From Sphingobacterium rhinopitheci (GTDB taxonomy: Bacteria > Bacteroidota > Bacteroidia > Sphingobacteriales > Sphingobacteriaceae): a DNA stretch of 64,000 bases. The stretch spans positions 40,674 to 104,673 of the forward strand of contig NZ_JADEYQ010000011.1 of assembly GCF_022627575.1 (NCBI RefSeq), written 5' to 3'. The notes beneath the pieces are model-generated. The model was not told the DNA's origin. It saw only the letters and a list, made by a program, of their open reading frames with translations, and did not search any database. Shown here in pieces: positions 8,917 through 17,982 of this stretch. Positions within the stretch are counted from its first letter, which is position 1. Every line of letters starts with the position of its first letter. The translations under genes and the position numbers were made by a program.

Positions 8917-9950
8917 TTGCAATTTTACGCTGGATATTATTACCTATTAGCCTTATCTATCAATTTATAGTATGGCTAAGAAATAAAATGTATGACCATA
9001 ACATCCTAAAGAGTCAAACATTTGATACCCCCACTATAGTTATTGGAAACCTCGCTGTAGGTGGCGCAGGAAAAAGCCCAATGACAGAATACCTTATCAG
9101 ATTCCTCAAAGACAACTATACTATCGCTACATTAAGTAGGGGATATGGGCGACAAACTAAAGGATTTAGAATAGTTACTACAGCATCTACTGCCTTAGAA
9201 GTGGGAGATGAGCCATTACAATTCAAAAAAAAATTTCCCGACATTACGGTATCAGTTTGTGAAGATAGATGCACAGGCATTGAAACATTAGGCATAGCCA
9301 ATGATATTATACTACTAGATGATGCGTATCAACATCGAAAATTAAAAGCTGGATTTTATATTTTACTTTTTGATTTTCAGTCGCTATTTAAGCCCCTATT
9401 AACATTACCTACTGGCAATTTTAGAGACAATCTTTCATCCATAAAAAGAGCAGATTTAATTGTTATTACAAAATCTCCTTCTACGATAAGGTCCCATCAA
9501 AAAAAACATATAGAAAAGCTAATCCGTACCTATAGTGATTCGCCTATCTTCTATAGCGCTATACAATATCAGGCACCTGTAAGCTGTGCTAACCAACATC
9601 AAACGATAAAAGATCTTACGGGCTTAGATATTGTTTTATTTTGTGGTATTGCCAATCCGACACCGCTAGTAGAATACCTAACAAACTTAGGAAATCGTAT
9701 TCACCTGTTAGATTTTCCAGATCATTACAACTATTCGAATAAAGATTTTCAAAAAGTCATAGCTAAATATCATCAAATAGCATCAGATAATAAAGTAATA
9801 ATTACGACCGAAAAAGATATGCAACGGATCGAAAAAAAAGACTTTTTAAACCTCCCTTTATATTATATCCCTATCCAATTAGGAATTAACAGGAATGATG
9901 ATAATGCGTTTGAGTATTATATAGAAAAATATATATCAACAGTTATTTAG
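8913..9950 (+). CDS. lpxK: Tetraacyldisaccharide 4'-kinase (lipid A biosynthesis)
   Basis: The 345-residue enzyme phosphorylates the 4'-position of the lipid A disaccharide at the inner membrane. The N-terminal segment is hydrophobic (membrane association). A P-loop is visible at G-N-L-A-V-G-G-A-G-K-S-P near residues 46-57, followed by T-L-S-R-G-Y-G-R. The L-D-D-A-Y-Q-H-R motif near 130-140 carries the family's catalytic Asp and the conserved His. It is coupled to gldH by overlap. No oddities. Confidence 0.95.
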   Translation: MIAILRWILLPISLIYQFIVWLRNKMYDHNILKSQTFDTPTIVIGNLAVGGAGKSPMTEYLIRFLKDNYTIATLSRGYGRQTKGFRIVTTASTALEVGDEPLQFKKKFPDITVSVCEDRCTGIETLGIANDIILLDDAYQHRKLKAGFYILLFDFQSLFKPLLTLPTGNFRDNLSSIKRADLIVITKSPSTIRSHQKKHIEKLIRTYSDSPIFYSAIQYQAPVSCANQHQTIKDLTGLDIVLFCGIANPTPLVEYLTNLGNRIHLLDFPDHYNYSNKDFQKVIAKYHQIASDNKVIITTEKDMQRIEKKDFLNLPLYYIPIQLGINRNDDNAFEYYIEKYISTVI

Positions 9951-10045
9951 TGTTAAGAAACCTTAATAAAGGTTAAACTTTGATAATCAGTTAGTTTTGT
10001 TATTTTTTTTCATAATATTTACATTAAAACATAAGTATAACAATT

Positions 10046-10420
10046 ATGAAAAAGATAATGACAATTGTAGTTGCAGGGCTATTAACTATTGGAATATCCT
10101 TTGCACAAGATAGCGGATCACGTCAAAAAAGAACTCCCGAAGAAATGGCCAAAGCTAAGATTGAACGGTTAACAGAGCAATTAGCATTGAGCCAAACTCA
10201 ACAAGATTCCATTTACAAATATGCCCTATTAGCGAGTAAAGAGCAGCGTGAATTAATGAAATCTGCAGGAGATAATAGGGAAGCTACATTTGAAAAAATG
10301 CGTGTATTAAGAGATAATAGTGACAAAAAGATAAAAACTTTCTTAACGGCAGAACAGCTTAAAAAATACGAAGACGAAGTAAAAAATAACCCTCAAGCTG
10401 GCCGACGAAGAGCTAACTAA
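10046..10420 (+). CDS. Small secreted Spy/CpxP-like (LTXXQ-type) protein
   Basis: A 124-residue protein with a signal peptide of about 20 residues ending S-F-A-Q, followed by a highly charged all-alpha region. The segment L-T-E-Q-L-A-L-S-Q-T-Q-Q-D-S-I and the later F-L-T-A-E-Q-L-K-K-Y repeat the L-T-x-x-Q theme of Spy/CpxP periplasmic proteins. The function is unknown; a periplasmic chaperone-like or stress role is only an analogy. A TAGTTTTG box lies about 50 bases upstream and the gene ends in a shared terminator. Confidence 0.7.
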   Translation: MKKIMTIVVAGLLTIGISFAQDSGSRQKRTPEEMAKAKIERLTEQLALSQTQQDSIYKYALLASKEQRELMKSAGDNREATFEKMRVLRDNSDKKIKTFLTAEQLKKYEDEVKNNPQAGRRRAN

Positions 10421-10446
10421 AGTTCCACCGACTTACGGATACAAAA

Positions 10447-10480
10447 AAAGAGAGTTGATAATCTCAACTCTCTTTCTTTT
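10447..10480. terminator. Bidirectional terminator between the Spy-like gene and dnaA
   Basis: The 12-base arms AAAGAGAGTTGA/TCAACTCTCTTT (10447-10458, 10464-10475) have an A run before and a T-rich run after. It serves both converging genes. Confidence 0.8.
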
Positions 10481-10497
10481 GTTATAATTCAGTAAAA

Positions 10498-11925
10498 TTA
10501 AACGCCTTTTAATTTTTTCTGAATGTCATTGACATACGTTTTAAATTTTTTATCCGTTTCGATAAGATCTTCTACTGTTTGACAAGCATAAATAACAGTG
10601 GAGTGATCTCTACCACCAAAGAAACTACCTATTGATTTCAATGAAGACTTTGTGTGGCTTTTTGCTAAATACATTGATATCTGACGCGCTTGAACGATTT
10701 CACGCTTACGTACTTTAGATTTTACCATCTCTACAGGAACTTCAAAATATTCACATACTAATTTCTGGATATAATCCATAGAAATCTCTTTGTGCGTATT
10801 CTTAACAAAGTTCTTTAACATTGATTTCGCTAAGTTAAGATCAATCTCTTTCTTGTTAAGAGTAGATTGGGCTAATAAGGAAACCATTGCACCTTCTAAC
10901 TCTCTTACGCTATTATCAATTTGAGTAGCTACATATTCAACTACATTTTCAGGTAACTCAATACCATCGGAATACATTTTCTTTTTCAAAATAGCCATTC
11001 TTGTTTCCAAGTCTGGGATTTGAATATCAGCAGATAAGCCCCATTTAAATCGACTAAGAAGACGCTCTTCTAAACCTGATAAATCTTTAGGTGCTTTATC
11101 CGATGTAAGAATAATCTGTTTTCCAGATTGATGTAAATGATTGAACACATGGAAGAAAATATCCTGTGTTTTCTCTTTACCAGCAAAATTGTGAACATCA
11201 TCCATGATGATAACATCCATTGCTTGATAAAAATTAACAAAATCATTAATGGTATTATTTTTTAAGGAGTCAACAAATTGTTGACAGAACTTCTCACAAG
11301 AAACATAAATAACCAACTTGTCTGGTAAGTTCTTTTTGATTTCATTACCTATAGCTTGTGCTAAGTGGGTTTTTCCCAAACCTACATCACCATAAAGCAT
11401 CAAAGGATTGAAAGAAGTACCACCGGGCTTATTCGCTACAGCATAACCTGCTGATCGCGCTAAACGATTACATTCACCTTCAACAAAGTTATCAAAAGTA
11501 TAATTTTGATTTAATTGAGGATCTACTTGTAATTTCTTAAGTCCAGGAATAACAAATGGATTCTTGATGTTTTTGTTCAAAGCAACAGGAACAGGAATAG
11601 ACTGCTTTTTAGCTTCTGCTCCATTACCATTAGAAGGAATATTTGTTGTATACGGTATATTAGCAGAAGATTTCTCTACTACAATATTATACTCCAGTCT
11701 TCCTTGCTCTCCCAAAAACTTTTTTACTGTCTTACGAAGGATTCCCACATAGTGCTCTTCCAACCACTCGTAAAAAAATAAACTAGGTACCTGAATAGTT
11801 AAAACGTTTCCCTCCAAACGAACAGCTTTTACTGGCTCGAACCATGTCTTGAAACTCTGTGCGGGAATGTTGTCTTTTATTACTTGAAGACAATTATTCC
11901 ATACACTTGTAAACGTTTTTTCCAT
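10498..11925 (-). CDS. dnaA: Chromosomal replication initiator protein DnaA
   Basis: The 475-residue initiator binds DnaA boxes and melts the origin. Domain I is at the N-terminus (W-N-N-C-L-Q-V-I). A variable linker follows at about 85-130. The AAA+ domain has Walker A G-D-V-G-L-G-K-T-H near 180 and Walker B I-I-M-D-D-V-H near 237. The C-terminal DNA-binding helix carries the DnaA signature G-G-R-D-H-S-T-V around 445. It is not followed by dnaN, which is 4.7 kb away. The upstream gap contains DnaA-box-like sites that may allow autoregulation. Confidence 0.98.
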   Translation of the reverse strand: MEKTFTSVWNNCLQVIKDNIPAQSFKTWFEPVKAVRLEGNVLTIQVPSLFFYEWLEEHYVGILRKTVKKFLGEQGRLEYNIVVEKSSANIPYTTNIPSNGNGAEAKKQSIPVPVALNKNIKNPFVIPGLKKLQVDPQLNQNYTFDNFVEGECNRLARSAGYAVANKPGGTSFNPLMLYGDVGLGKTHLAQAIGNEIKKNLPDKLVIYVSCEKFCQQFVDSLKNNTINDFVNFYQAMDVIIMDDVHNFAGKEKTQDIFFHVFNHLHQSGKQIILTSDKAPKDLSGLEERLLSRFKWGLSADIQIPDLETRMAILKKKMYSDGIELPENVVEYVATQIDNSVRELEGAMVSLLAQSTLNKKEIDLNLAKSMLKNFVKNTHKEISMDYIQKLVCEYFEVPVEMVKSKVRKREIVQARQISMYLAKSHTKSSLKSIGSFFGGRDHSTVIYACQTVEDLIETDKKFKTYVNDIQKKLKGV

Positions 11926-12244
11926 TCTAAAATTGTTAATAACTTGATATCCAACAGTTGATACAAAAAGTGTTTATAACTTTTGCTCACAACGAAGATG
12001 ACAAAAAAAAATGAGCTATAAAAGTTAAATTCTAAAAAAATCACAAAAGATTAAAAATCAAGATGTTAGGTTATTTTTTTAGGTGTTTAAGCAATTGATA
12101 AATGTGAATAACTTTGTTTTCCACATTGTAATTTCTTCTATAAATTTAACGTTATTTATTATCATAAACAACACAAATTTGTATTATATGTTGAAAACTT
12201 AGCGGAGGCTTAAAGGTTGATAATAAACAGGTTATATAAAACAC
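11926..12244. promoter_or_regulatory. dnaA upstream region with DnaA-box-like sites
   Basis: This gene-free AT-rich stretch contains three DnaA-box-like 9-mers. TTATTCACA (consensus TTATNCACA) is on the minus strand at 12103-12111. TTTTCCACA (one mismatch) is on the plus strand at 12117-12125. TTATAAACA is on the minus strand at 11971-11979. It may be the dnaA promoter under DnaA control or a secondary origin element. I could not place a confident -33/-7 promoter in it. Confidence 0.55.
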
Positions 12245-12274
12245 AAAAAAGCCACAAAGATTTGTGGCTTTTTT
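12245..12274 (-). terminator. Terminator downstream of dxs
   Basis: AAAAAAGCCACAAA pairs with TTTGTGGCTTTTTT across a very short loop. A and T runs on the two sides make it usable in either direction. It lies 25 bases past the dxs stop codon. Confidence 0.8.
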
Positions 12275-12298
12275 AGGATTATTATCTATCGTTTACAA

Positions 12299-14233
12299 CT
12301 AGCTTACTAATACCTTAGTAGTAATAGATTTAGCTAATTTTTGAACCTCTTCAACAACAGCTTTGGCATCATATCTACAAATGCTCCACAGTTCCTTTTG
12401 CTCTGCATGCTCAACGATTTCATCTGGAATACCTAAACGTATAACCTCAGCAGCATAATTGTTGTCCGCCATAAATTCAAGAACAGCAGATCCAAAACCG
12501 CCAGGCAATACACCATCTTCTATAGTTATGACGTTATTAAATTTAGCAAACACTTCATGTAGCAAAGCTTCATCAATTGGTTTTACAAAACGTATATCAT
12601 AATGTGCAGGATGAATTCCTTCTTGATTCAATACTTGTAAAGCTTTAGAAACTTCATTACCAATATGGCCTATACTTAATATCGCTACTTGCTCACCGTC
12701 TACCAGTTTTCTACCTTTGCCTATTTCCAACTCTTTAAATGGTCTCTTCCAATCAGACATTACACCATTTCCTCTAGGATAGCGTATCACCACAGGCCCT
12801 TTATCTTCCAATTGAGCAGTATACATCATATTACGAAGCTCTTCTTCATTCATAGGAGCTGCAACTACCAAATTAGGAATACAACGCATAAAAGCAATAT
12901 CATATGCACCATGGTGCGTCGGTCCATCAGCACCTACTAACCCGGCTCTATCCAAACAAAATACTACATTCAGTTTTTGTAAGGCCACATCATGTATCAC
13001 CTGATCATAAGCACGCTGCATAAAAGAGGAATATATATTACAGAAAGGAACTAATCCTTGGCTAGCCAATCCCGCACTAAAAGTAACAGCATGTTGCTCG
13101 GCTATGCCTACATCAAAAGCACGATCAGGCATGGCTTCCATCATGATATTCATGGAAGATCCACTTGGCATAGCAGGAGTAATCCCCATGATCTTTTTAT
13201 TATTTTCTGCTAATTCTACTAGCGTATGTCCAAAGACATCTTGATATTTTGGTGGCTGAGGCTTATCATAAATAGGCTTTTTTATTTCTCCAGTTATTTT
13301 ATCAAATAATCCTGGTGCATGCCATGTTGTTTGATCTTTTTCAGCCAAAGAATAACCTTTGCCTTTTACCGTCACTACATGTAACAATTTTGGGCCTGGA
13401 ATATGCTTCAAATCTTCTATTGTCTTCGCTAATCTATTAACATCATGTCCATCTACAGGGCCAAAATACCTAAAATTTAACGCTTCAAATAAATTAGCAT
13501 TTTTCAATAAAGAACCTTTAACACTAAGTTCTAATTTCTTAGCCCACTTATAAGCATCAGGACCATTTTTAGAAATTCTGGTAAGAATAGCAACGAGATC
13601 ATCTCTAAATTTATTATATCCTTTGGAGGTCGTGATACTAGTCAAATATTCTTTCAAAGCGCCTACATTAGGATCTATAGACATACAATTGTCATTAAGA
13701 ATGACTAATACATTAGATTTTTCTATTCCAGCATGATTAAGCGCTTCAAACGCCATCCCACCAGTCAAAGCTCCGTCACCAATAACAGCGACATGCTGTC
13801 TATCAGTTTCTCCCTTATAAGCAGAAGCTACTGCCATGCCTAAGGCCGCAGAAATAGATGTCGAGGAATGCCCTACACCGAAAGCATCGTATTCACTTTC
13901 ACTACGTTTTGGAAAACCAGATAAACCACCTTTAATTCTATTGGTATGGAATTGATCTCTTCTACCTGTTAAAATCTTATGACCATACGCTTGATGTCCT
14001 ACATCAAAAATCACTTGATCATAAGGAGTATTCAAGACATAATGTAATGCAACTGTAAGTTCAACAACCCCTAAGCTAGCAGCAAAGTGTCCTCCATTTA
14101 CAGATACTACATCTATTATATATTGTCTAAGCTCTTCACTAACCTGTTTTAAGTCAGATTCTTTCAATTTCCGTAGATCTGAAGGAAAGTGAATATCATT
14201 CAAAAGTGCCCCTGCTTCAATTTGCATGCTCAA
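12299..14233 (-). CDS. dxs: 1-deoxy-D-xylulose-5-phosphate synthase
   Basis: The 644-residue thiamine-diphosphate enzyme condenses pyruvate and glyceraldehyde-3-phosphate, the first step of the MEP isoprenoid pathway. The ThDP-binding region shows G-D-G-A-L-T-G-G-M-A-F-E-A-L-N near 150 and N-D-N near 180. The transketolase-like middle domain shows I-A-E-Q-H-A-V-T-F-S-A-G-L-A near 375. G-P-T-H-H-G-A-Y-D near 435 is typical of DXS. Length is normal. It is divergent from scpA across a 142-base gap. Confidence 0.97.
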   Translation of the reverse strand: MSMQIEAGALLNDIHFPSDLRKLKESDLKQVSEELRQYIIDVVSVNGGHFAASLGVVELTVALHYVLNTPYDQVIFDVGHQAYGHKILTGRRDQFHTNRIKGGLSGFPKRSESEYDAFGVGHSSTSISAALGMAVASAYKGETDRQHVAVIGDGALTGGMAFEALNHAGIEKSNVLVILNDNCMSIDPNVGALKEYLTSITTSKGYNKFRDDLVAILTRISKNGPDAYKWAKKLELSVKGSLLKNANLFEALNFRYFGPVDGHDVNRLAKTIEDLKHIPGPKLLHVVTVKGKGYSLAEKDQTTWHAPGLFDKITGEIKKPIYDKPQPPKYQDVFGHTLVELAENNKKIMGITPAMPSGSSMNIMMEAMPDRAFDVGIAEQHAVTFSAGLASQGLVPFCNIYSSFMQRAYDQVIHDVALQKLNVVFCLDRAGLVGADGPTHHGAYDIAFMRCIPNLVVAAPMNEEELRNMMYTAQLEDKGPVVIRYPRGNGVMSDWKRPFKELEIGKGRKLVDGEQVAILSIGHIGNEVSKALQVLNQEGIHPAHYDIRFVKPIDEALLHEVFAKFNNVITIEDGVLPGGFGSAVLEFMADNNYAAEVIRLGIPDEIVEHAEQKELWSICRYDAKAVVEEVQKLAKSITTKVLVS

Positions 14234-14335
14234 AAAAGTTTCAAAATAAGATACAAAGTAACAATTAATTCCTTAAAGAATAGGAATATTATATAAAAAA
14301 CATATACTATTATTATACTTTAATTAGTTTATAAG

Positions 14336-14365
14336 TGGATATTAATATCCAATTGTTTATTTTTG
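14336..14365 (+). promoter_or_regulatory. Palindrome and -7-like box upstream of scpA
   Basis: A perfect 16-base palindrome TGGATATTAATATCCA (14336-14351) sits directly before a -7-like box TATTTTTG (14358-14365), 10 bases from the scpA start. Its placement would suit an operator overlapping the promoter; no regulator is evident nearby. Confidence 0.4.
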
Positions 14366-14375
14366 GTAGCAGTAT

Positions 14376-15164
14376 ATGGAAAAAACAAATTACGAAATAA
14401 AATTAGAACAATTTGAAGGACCCTTTGATTTATTATTATTCTTTATAGAACGAGATGAATTAAATATCCATGATATTCCTATTTCACGTATTACAGATGA
14501 TTTTTTGGAATATATTCAAAAAATGCAATCCCTAAATATAGAACTCGCTTCTGAATTTATTTTTGTTGCCTCTACGCTTATGCGTATTAAGGCCAAAATG
14601 TTGCTTCCTAGACCCGATTTGGATGAAAATGAGCAAGAAGTAGATTTAAAAGAGCAACTTGTTCAAAAATTAATTTTATATAAGCAATTCAAAGATATCT
14701 GTGAAGATTTAAAATCACTAGAAATCAATAGAGAGAAATTGCATCATCGTGCAAATATTGCTTATGATCTGAAACATACCAAACGTCAAATAACAGAAGA
14801 AGAATTAGCTTCATTTGATTTATACAAGTTGATGATGGTTTATGAGAAGATGATGTATCATTTTACGCATCGTGTTCTTCCTGTAACACATACGGTTGTT
14901 AAGTTTCCGTATACCATAGAGCAACAGAAAGATGCTATTACAGCCTTATTAGATCTTAATAAGAAATTAGATTTTCAATCGATATTACGTAATTCCGAAA
15001 ATAGAGTTCAATTTGTATATAATTTTCTAGCTATCTTAGAGATGCTTCAACAAAAGCTTCTTGAAATTGAAGTAGGATTGGGTTATAATAATTTTTCGGT
15101 CGAGAATAGAGATCCTAATAAACCCGAAGAAATTATAGAGGAAATAAAATATACATTATTCTAA
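14376..15164 (+). CDS. scpA: Segregation and condensation protein A
   Basis: The 262-residue kleisin bridges SMC heads in the condensin complex that compacts and segregates the chromosome. The N-terminal family signature is clear: F-E-G-P-F-D-L-L-L-F-F-I-E-R-D-E-L-N-I-H-D-I-P-I, with the sequence continuing into I-T-x-D-F-L-E-Y. The acidic linker and the C-terminal winged-helix portion follow. scpB is not adjacent. The stop codon is 3 bases from that of the converging crotonase gene. Confidence 0.93.
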   Translation: MEKTNYEIKLEQFEGPFDLLLFFIERDELNIHDIPISRITDDFLEYIQKMQSLNIELASEFIFVASTLMRIKAKMLLPRPDLDENEQEVDLKEQLVQKLILYKQFKDICEDLKSLEINREKLHHRANIAYDLKHTKRQITEEELASFDLYKLMMVYEKMMYHFTHRVLPVTHTVVKFPYTIEQQKDAITALLDLNKKLDFQSILRNSENRVQFVYNFLAILEMLQQKLLEIEVGLGYNNFSVENRDPNKPEEIIEEIKYTLF

Positions 15165-15167
15165 AAT

Positions 15168-15866
15168 TTACAAATTATCCAATATAGATTTTAAGTACGA
15201 AAATCTTTGCTGTGTTGGAATATGCTGTAAAGACCTTAATGTTTTTATACCTGCTTGGAGGGTTTCGGTTTTTACATCCTTAAAAGAGTTTATTAATACA
15301 TCAATACGTTCTTCATGAAGGTATCCATCTACGATGCCTAATTTTTTAGCTTTTACAGCATCAAAATATTCCGTTTCTAAGCATAACTGCAATACTTTCT
15401 TTTCGGGCATTACTTTTAGTAAAGAAGCCATTACTTGAAAAGGAAAAATTCCTAAAGCTAATTCTGGCAATCGAAATTGTATTTCAGGCTTACAAAAAAC
15501 ATAAGTACATCCTAGTAGAATCATAAATCCCCCCGCTATTACATTGCCTTCCACCAGTGCAATAGAAGGTTTGTGCAACTTATCAAACACCTCACCCAAA
15601 GAAATATCTTGGGGAATAATAGCTGCATTAAAATTATCTAAAGCAGGATTTTCAAAAGTCTTCAAATCCATACCAGCACAAAAAATAGGTCCATTGGCTT
15701 TTATAATTACAAGCTTAACCTCTTCGTCCATATTAGCTTCATTAAATGCGTCCTGAATTTCATTTACCATAGTTGGTGTAAAGGCATTTCTTTTTTCAGG
15801 GCGATCTAAAGTAAGGATCAATTTAAAATCGTCCTTAATGACGTTTATGTAATTATACGTTATCAT
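15168..15866 (-). CDS. Enoyl-CoA hydratase/isomerase family (putative methylglutaconyl-CoA hydratase)
   Basis: A 232-residue crotonase-fold protein, somewhat shorter than the usual 255-265. The oxyanion-hole segments F-C-A-G-M-D-L-K-T-F (near 63-72) and G-N-V-I-A-G-G-F-M-I-L-L-G-C (near 108-121) are present, as is the Pro-Glu of the second catalytic site (R-L-P-E-L-A-L-G-I-F-P). The first catalytic Glu of classical hydratases, expected in G-G-x-x-E-L, is replaced. Position in a leucine-degradation operon (14-base overlap with HMG-CoA lyase) suggests conversion of 3-methylglutaconyl-CoA to HMG-CoA, as LiuC does. That function is inferred from context. Confidence 0.8.
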   Translation of the reverse strand: MITYNYINVIKDDFKLILTLDRPEKRNAFTPTMVNEIQDAFNEANMDEEVKLVIIKANGPIFCAGMDLKTFENPALDNFNAAIIPQDISLGEVFDKLHKPSIALVEGNVIAGGFMILLGCTYVFCKPEIQFRLPELALGIFPFQVMASLLKVMPEKKVLQLCLETEYFDAVKAKKLGIVDGYLHEERIDVLINSFKDVKTETLQAGIKTLRSLQHIPTQQRFSYLKSILDNL

Positions 15867-16707
15867 GAAGAATCATATTTTGAAAACTAATCATCAATTT
15901 TGTCATTTCTAAAGAATCTGATTTATTAAATCTATCCAAGAGCAATTCCATAGGTACATTACCTACCAAATCATCCTGTGCAAAAGGACAACCTCCATAC
16001 CCCAAAAATGCACCTTCAAAACGGCTACAACCCGCTTGATAGGCGGCTTCAATTTTTAATAATGAGGATTCAATCCTGCTATGCAGATGGATACCAAAAT
16101 CTAAGGTTGGAAACCTACGATTTAGAATAATGAATAAATCGCTTATAGAAGAGGGACTGGCTTCAGAAGTAGTATCTGCAATAGAAAAACGTTTAATACC
16201 TAAATGGGAAATTCTATCTATCCATTCTATTACATTTTCCATTCTCCAGTGATCTCCGTATGGATTGCCAAATGCCATAGATATATAAATAACAATTTCT
16301 TGTCCAGAATTGGCTACAATAGTTACTATATTTTCTATTCTACTAAAAGATTTAGCAATACTAGAATTGGTATTACGTTGCTGAAAAGTTTCTGAAATTG
16401 AAAATGGATAGCCTAAATAATCTATTTTATTGTAATTAACAGCTATTTCTGCTCCTCTTTCATTCGCAACAATAGCTAATAACTTGGTTTCATTGATCTT
16501 TCTTAATCCTTCCAAGACCGCTAAAGTATCTTTCATCTGAGGAACAATCTTTGGCGATACAAAAGATCCAAAATCAATGTATTCGAATATATTACTCGCT
16601 ATCAATTCATTTAAATATTCAATTTTCCTTTCTGTCGGAATAAAGTGCGTAATTCCTTGCATCGCATCTCTAGGACATTCTACAAGATTTATAGTATTAA
16701 TATACAT
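15853..16707 (-). CDS. Hydroxymethylglutaryl-CoA lyase
   Basis: The 284-residue TIM-barrel enzyme cleaves HMG-CoA to acetoacetate and acetyl-CoA, the last dedicated step of leucine breakdown. The N-terminus has the family motif V-E-C-P-R-D-A-M-Q-G, with the catalytic Arg-Asp. The metal-binding H-L-H-S-R is near 200-205. The catalytic-cysteine loop is G-Y-G-G-C-P-F-A-Q-D-D-L-V-G-N-V-P near 235-252. It overlaps the acyl-CoA dehydrogenase by 11 bases and the crotonase by 14, so the three form one coupled operon. Confidence 0.9.
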   Translation of the reverse strand: MYINTINLVECPRDAMQGITHFIPTERKIEYLNELIASNIFEYIDFGSFVSPKIVPQMKDTLAVLEGLRKINETKLLAIVANERGAEIAVNYNKIDYLGYPFSISETFQQRNTNSSIAKSFSRIENIVTIVANSGQEIVIYISMAFGNPYGDHWRMENVIEWIDRISHLGIKRFSIADTTSEASPSSISDLFIILNRRFPTLDFGIHLHSRIESSLLKIEAAYQAGCSRFEGAFLGYGGCPFAQDDLVGNVPMELLLDRFNKSDSLEMTKLMISFQNMILHDNV

Positions 16708-17848
16708 CTTTTTTTATTTCACGCGATATAACCATTTTCTGAATAGCACTTGTTCCTTCGCCAATTGTACAGAGCTTAGCATCTCTAAAGAACTTCTCCG
16801 CAGGATAATCCTTGGTAAATCCATAGCCACCGAGAATTTGTACCGCTTGATTAGAAGCTTCTACAGCAACTTCTGAAGCATACAATTTGGCCATTGCCCC
16901 TTCTTTGGTAACCTTAAGATTATTATCTTTCAAATAGCCTGCTTTGCGAATTAGTAACTCCGAAGCTTCAATCTTAGTAGCTATATCAGCAATCGTAAAA
17001 CTTACATCTTGAAAATTATAAATCTTTTGATTGAATTGCTCCCTTTCATTAGCGTATTTCAAAGCACATTTATAAGCGCCACGTGCAATTCCTAAAGATA
17101 ATGCAGCAATTGAAATCCTTCCACCATCGAGTAATTTTAATGCTTGCACAAAGCCATTTCCTACTTTACCTATTACTTGATCTTTATGCACGCGACAATT
17201 GTCAAAAAATAAGGATGCTGTTTCTGAAGCACGCATTCCTAACTTGTCTAATTTTTTGCCGGAAGTAAAACCAGGAGTGCCTTTTTCAATAATAAACGCT
17301 GTCATACCATGTTTATCATTTTTATCCCCTGTACGAACCATTACTACAGCCACATCTCCACTAATAGCGTGTGTTATAAATGTTTTAGAACCATTTATAA
17401 TCCAATAATCCCCATCTTGAATACCAGTGGTCATCATTCCTCCAGCATCAGAACCAGAGCTTGCTTCTGTCAATCCCCAAGCGCCTATCCAATCTGCTGT
17501 TGCCAATTTAGGAAGGTATTTGTGCTTTTGTTCTTCATTAGCGAAAGAAAGAATATGATTGGTACATAACGAATTATGAGCCGCTATAGATAATCCAATA
17601 GATCCACATACTTGTGATATTTCGTCCAGAATAGTGATATACTCTTGATAGGATAATCCAGCACCACCATATTCTGTAGGCACAACTATGCCCATAAAGC
17701 CATAATCTCCTAATTTTTTAAAAAGATCTATAGGAAAAAACTGCGCCTCATCCCATTCCATTATATAGGGTTTTATATAAATCTTTGCAAATTCACGTGC
17801 ACTATCACGTATCATGACCAGTTGCTCACTTTCTACGGCATTGTACAT
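16697..17848 (-). CDS. Acyl-CoA dehydrogenase (putative isovaleryl-CoA dehydrogenase by context)
   Basis: A 383-residue FAD-dependent dehydrogenase with full family length. The FAD/substrate motif L-T-E-A-S-S-G-S-D-A-G-G lies near 125-136 and the C-terminal signature F-F-R-D-A-K-L-C-T-I-G-E-G-T-S-A-I-Q near 355-372. The Glu in I-G-E-G-T sits where short- and medium-chain enzymes carry the catalytic base; known isovaleryl-CoA dehydrogenases have Gly-Ala-Gly-Thr there and use a different Glu. Operon context with HMG-CoA lyase points to isovaleryl-CoA, but a short-chain substrate is possible. First gene of the minus-strand operon, divergent from the carboxylase gene. Confidence 0.88.
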   Translation of the reverse strand: MYNAVESEQLVMIRDSAREFAKIYIKPYIMEWDEAQFFPIDLFKKLGDYGFMGIVVPTEYGGAGLSYQEYITILDEISQVCGSIGLSIAAHNSLCTNHILSFANEEQKHKYLPKLATADWIGAWGLTEASSGSDAGGMMTTGIQDGDYWIINGSKTFITHAISGDVAVVMVRTGDKNDKHGMTAFIIEKGTPGFTSGKKLDKLGMRASETASLFFDNCRVHKDQVIGKVGNGFVQALKLLDGGRISIAALSLGIARGAYKCALKYANEREQFNQKIYNFQDVSFTIADIATKIEASELLIRKAGYLKDNNLKVTKEGAMAKLYASEVAVEASNQAVQILGGYGFTKDYPAEKFFRDAKLCTIGEGTSAIQKMVISREIKKDVY

Positions 17849-17982
17849 AAATAAATTTTTACTTAAGTTTATAATTACTTTATAATCGCAATATAAATAT
17901 CATAATTATAAATTTAATTTCATCTTATTATAAATTAATTCAAAATATTTAACATATTAAAACACCATCAATTATATATTCT

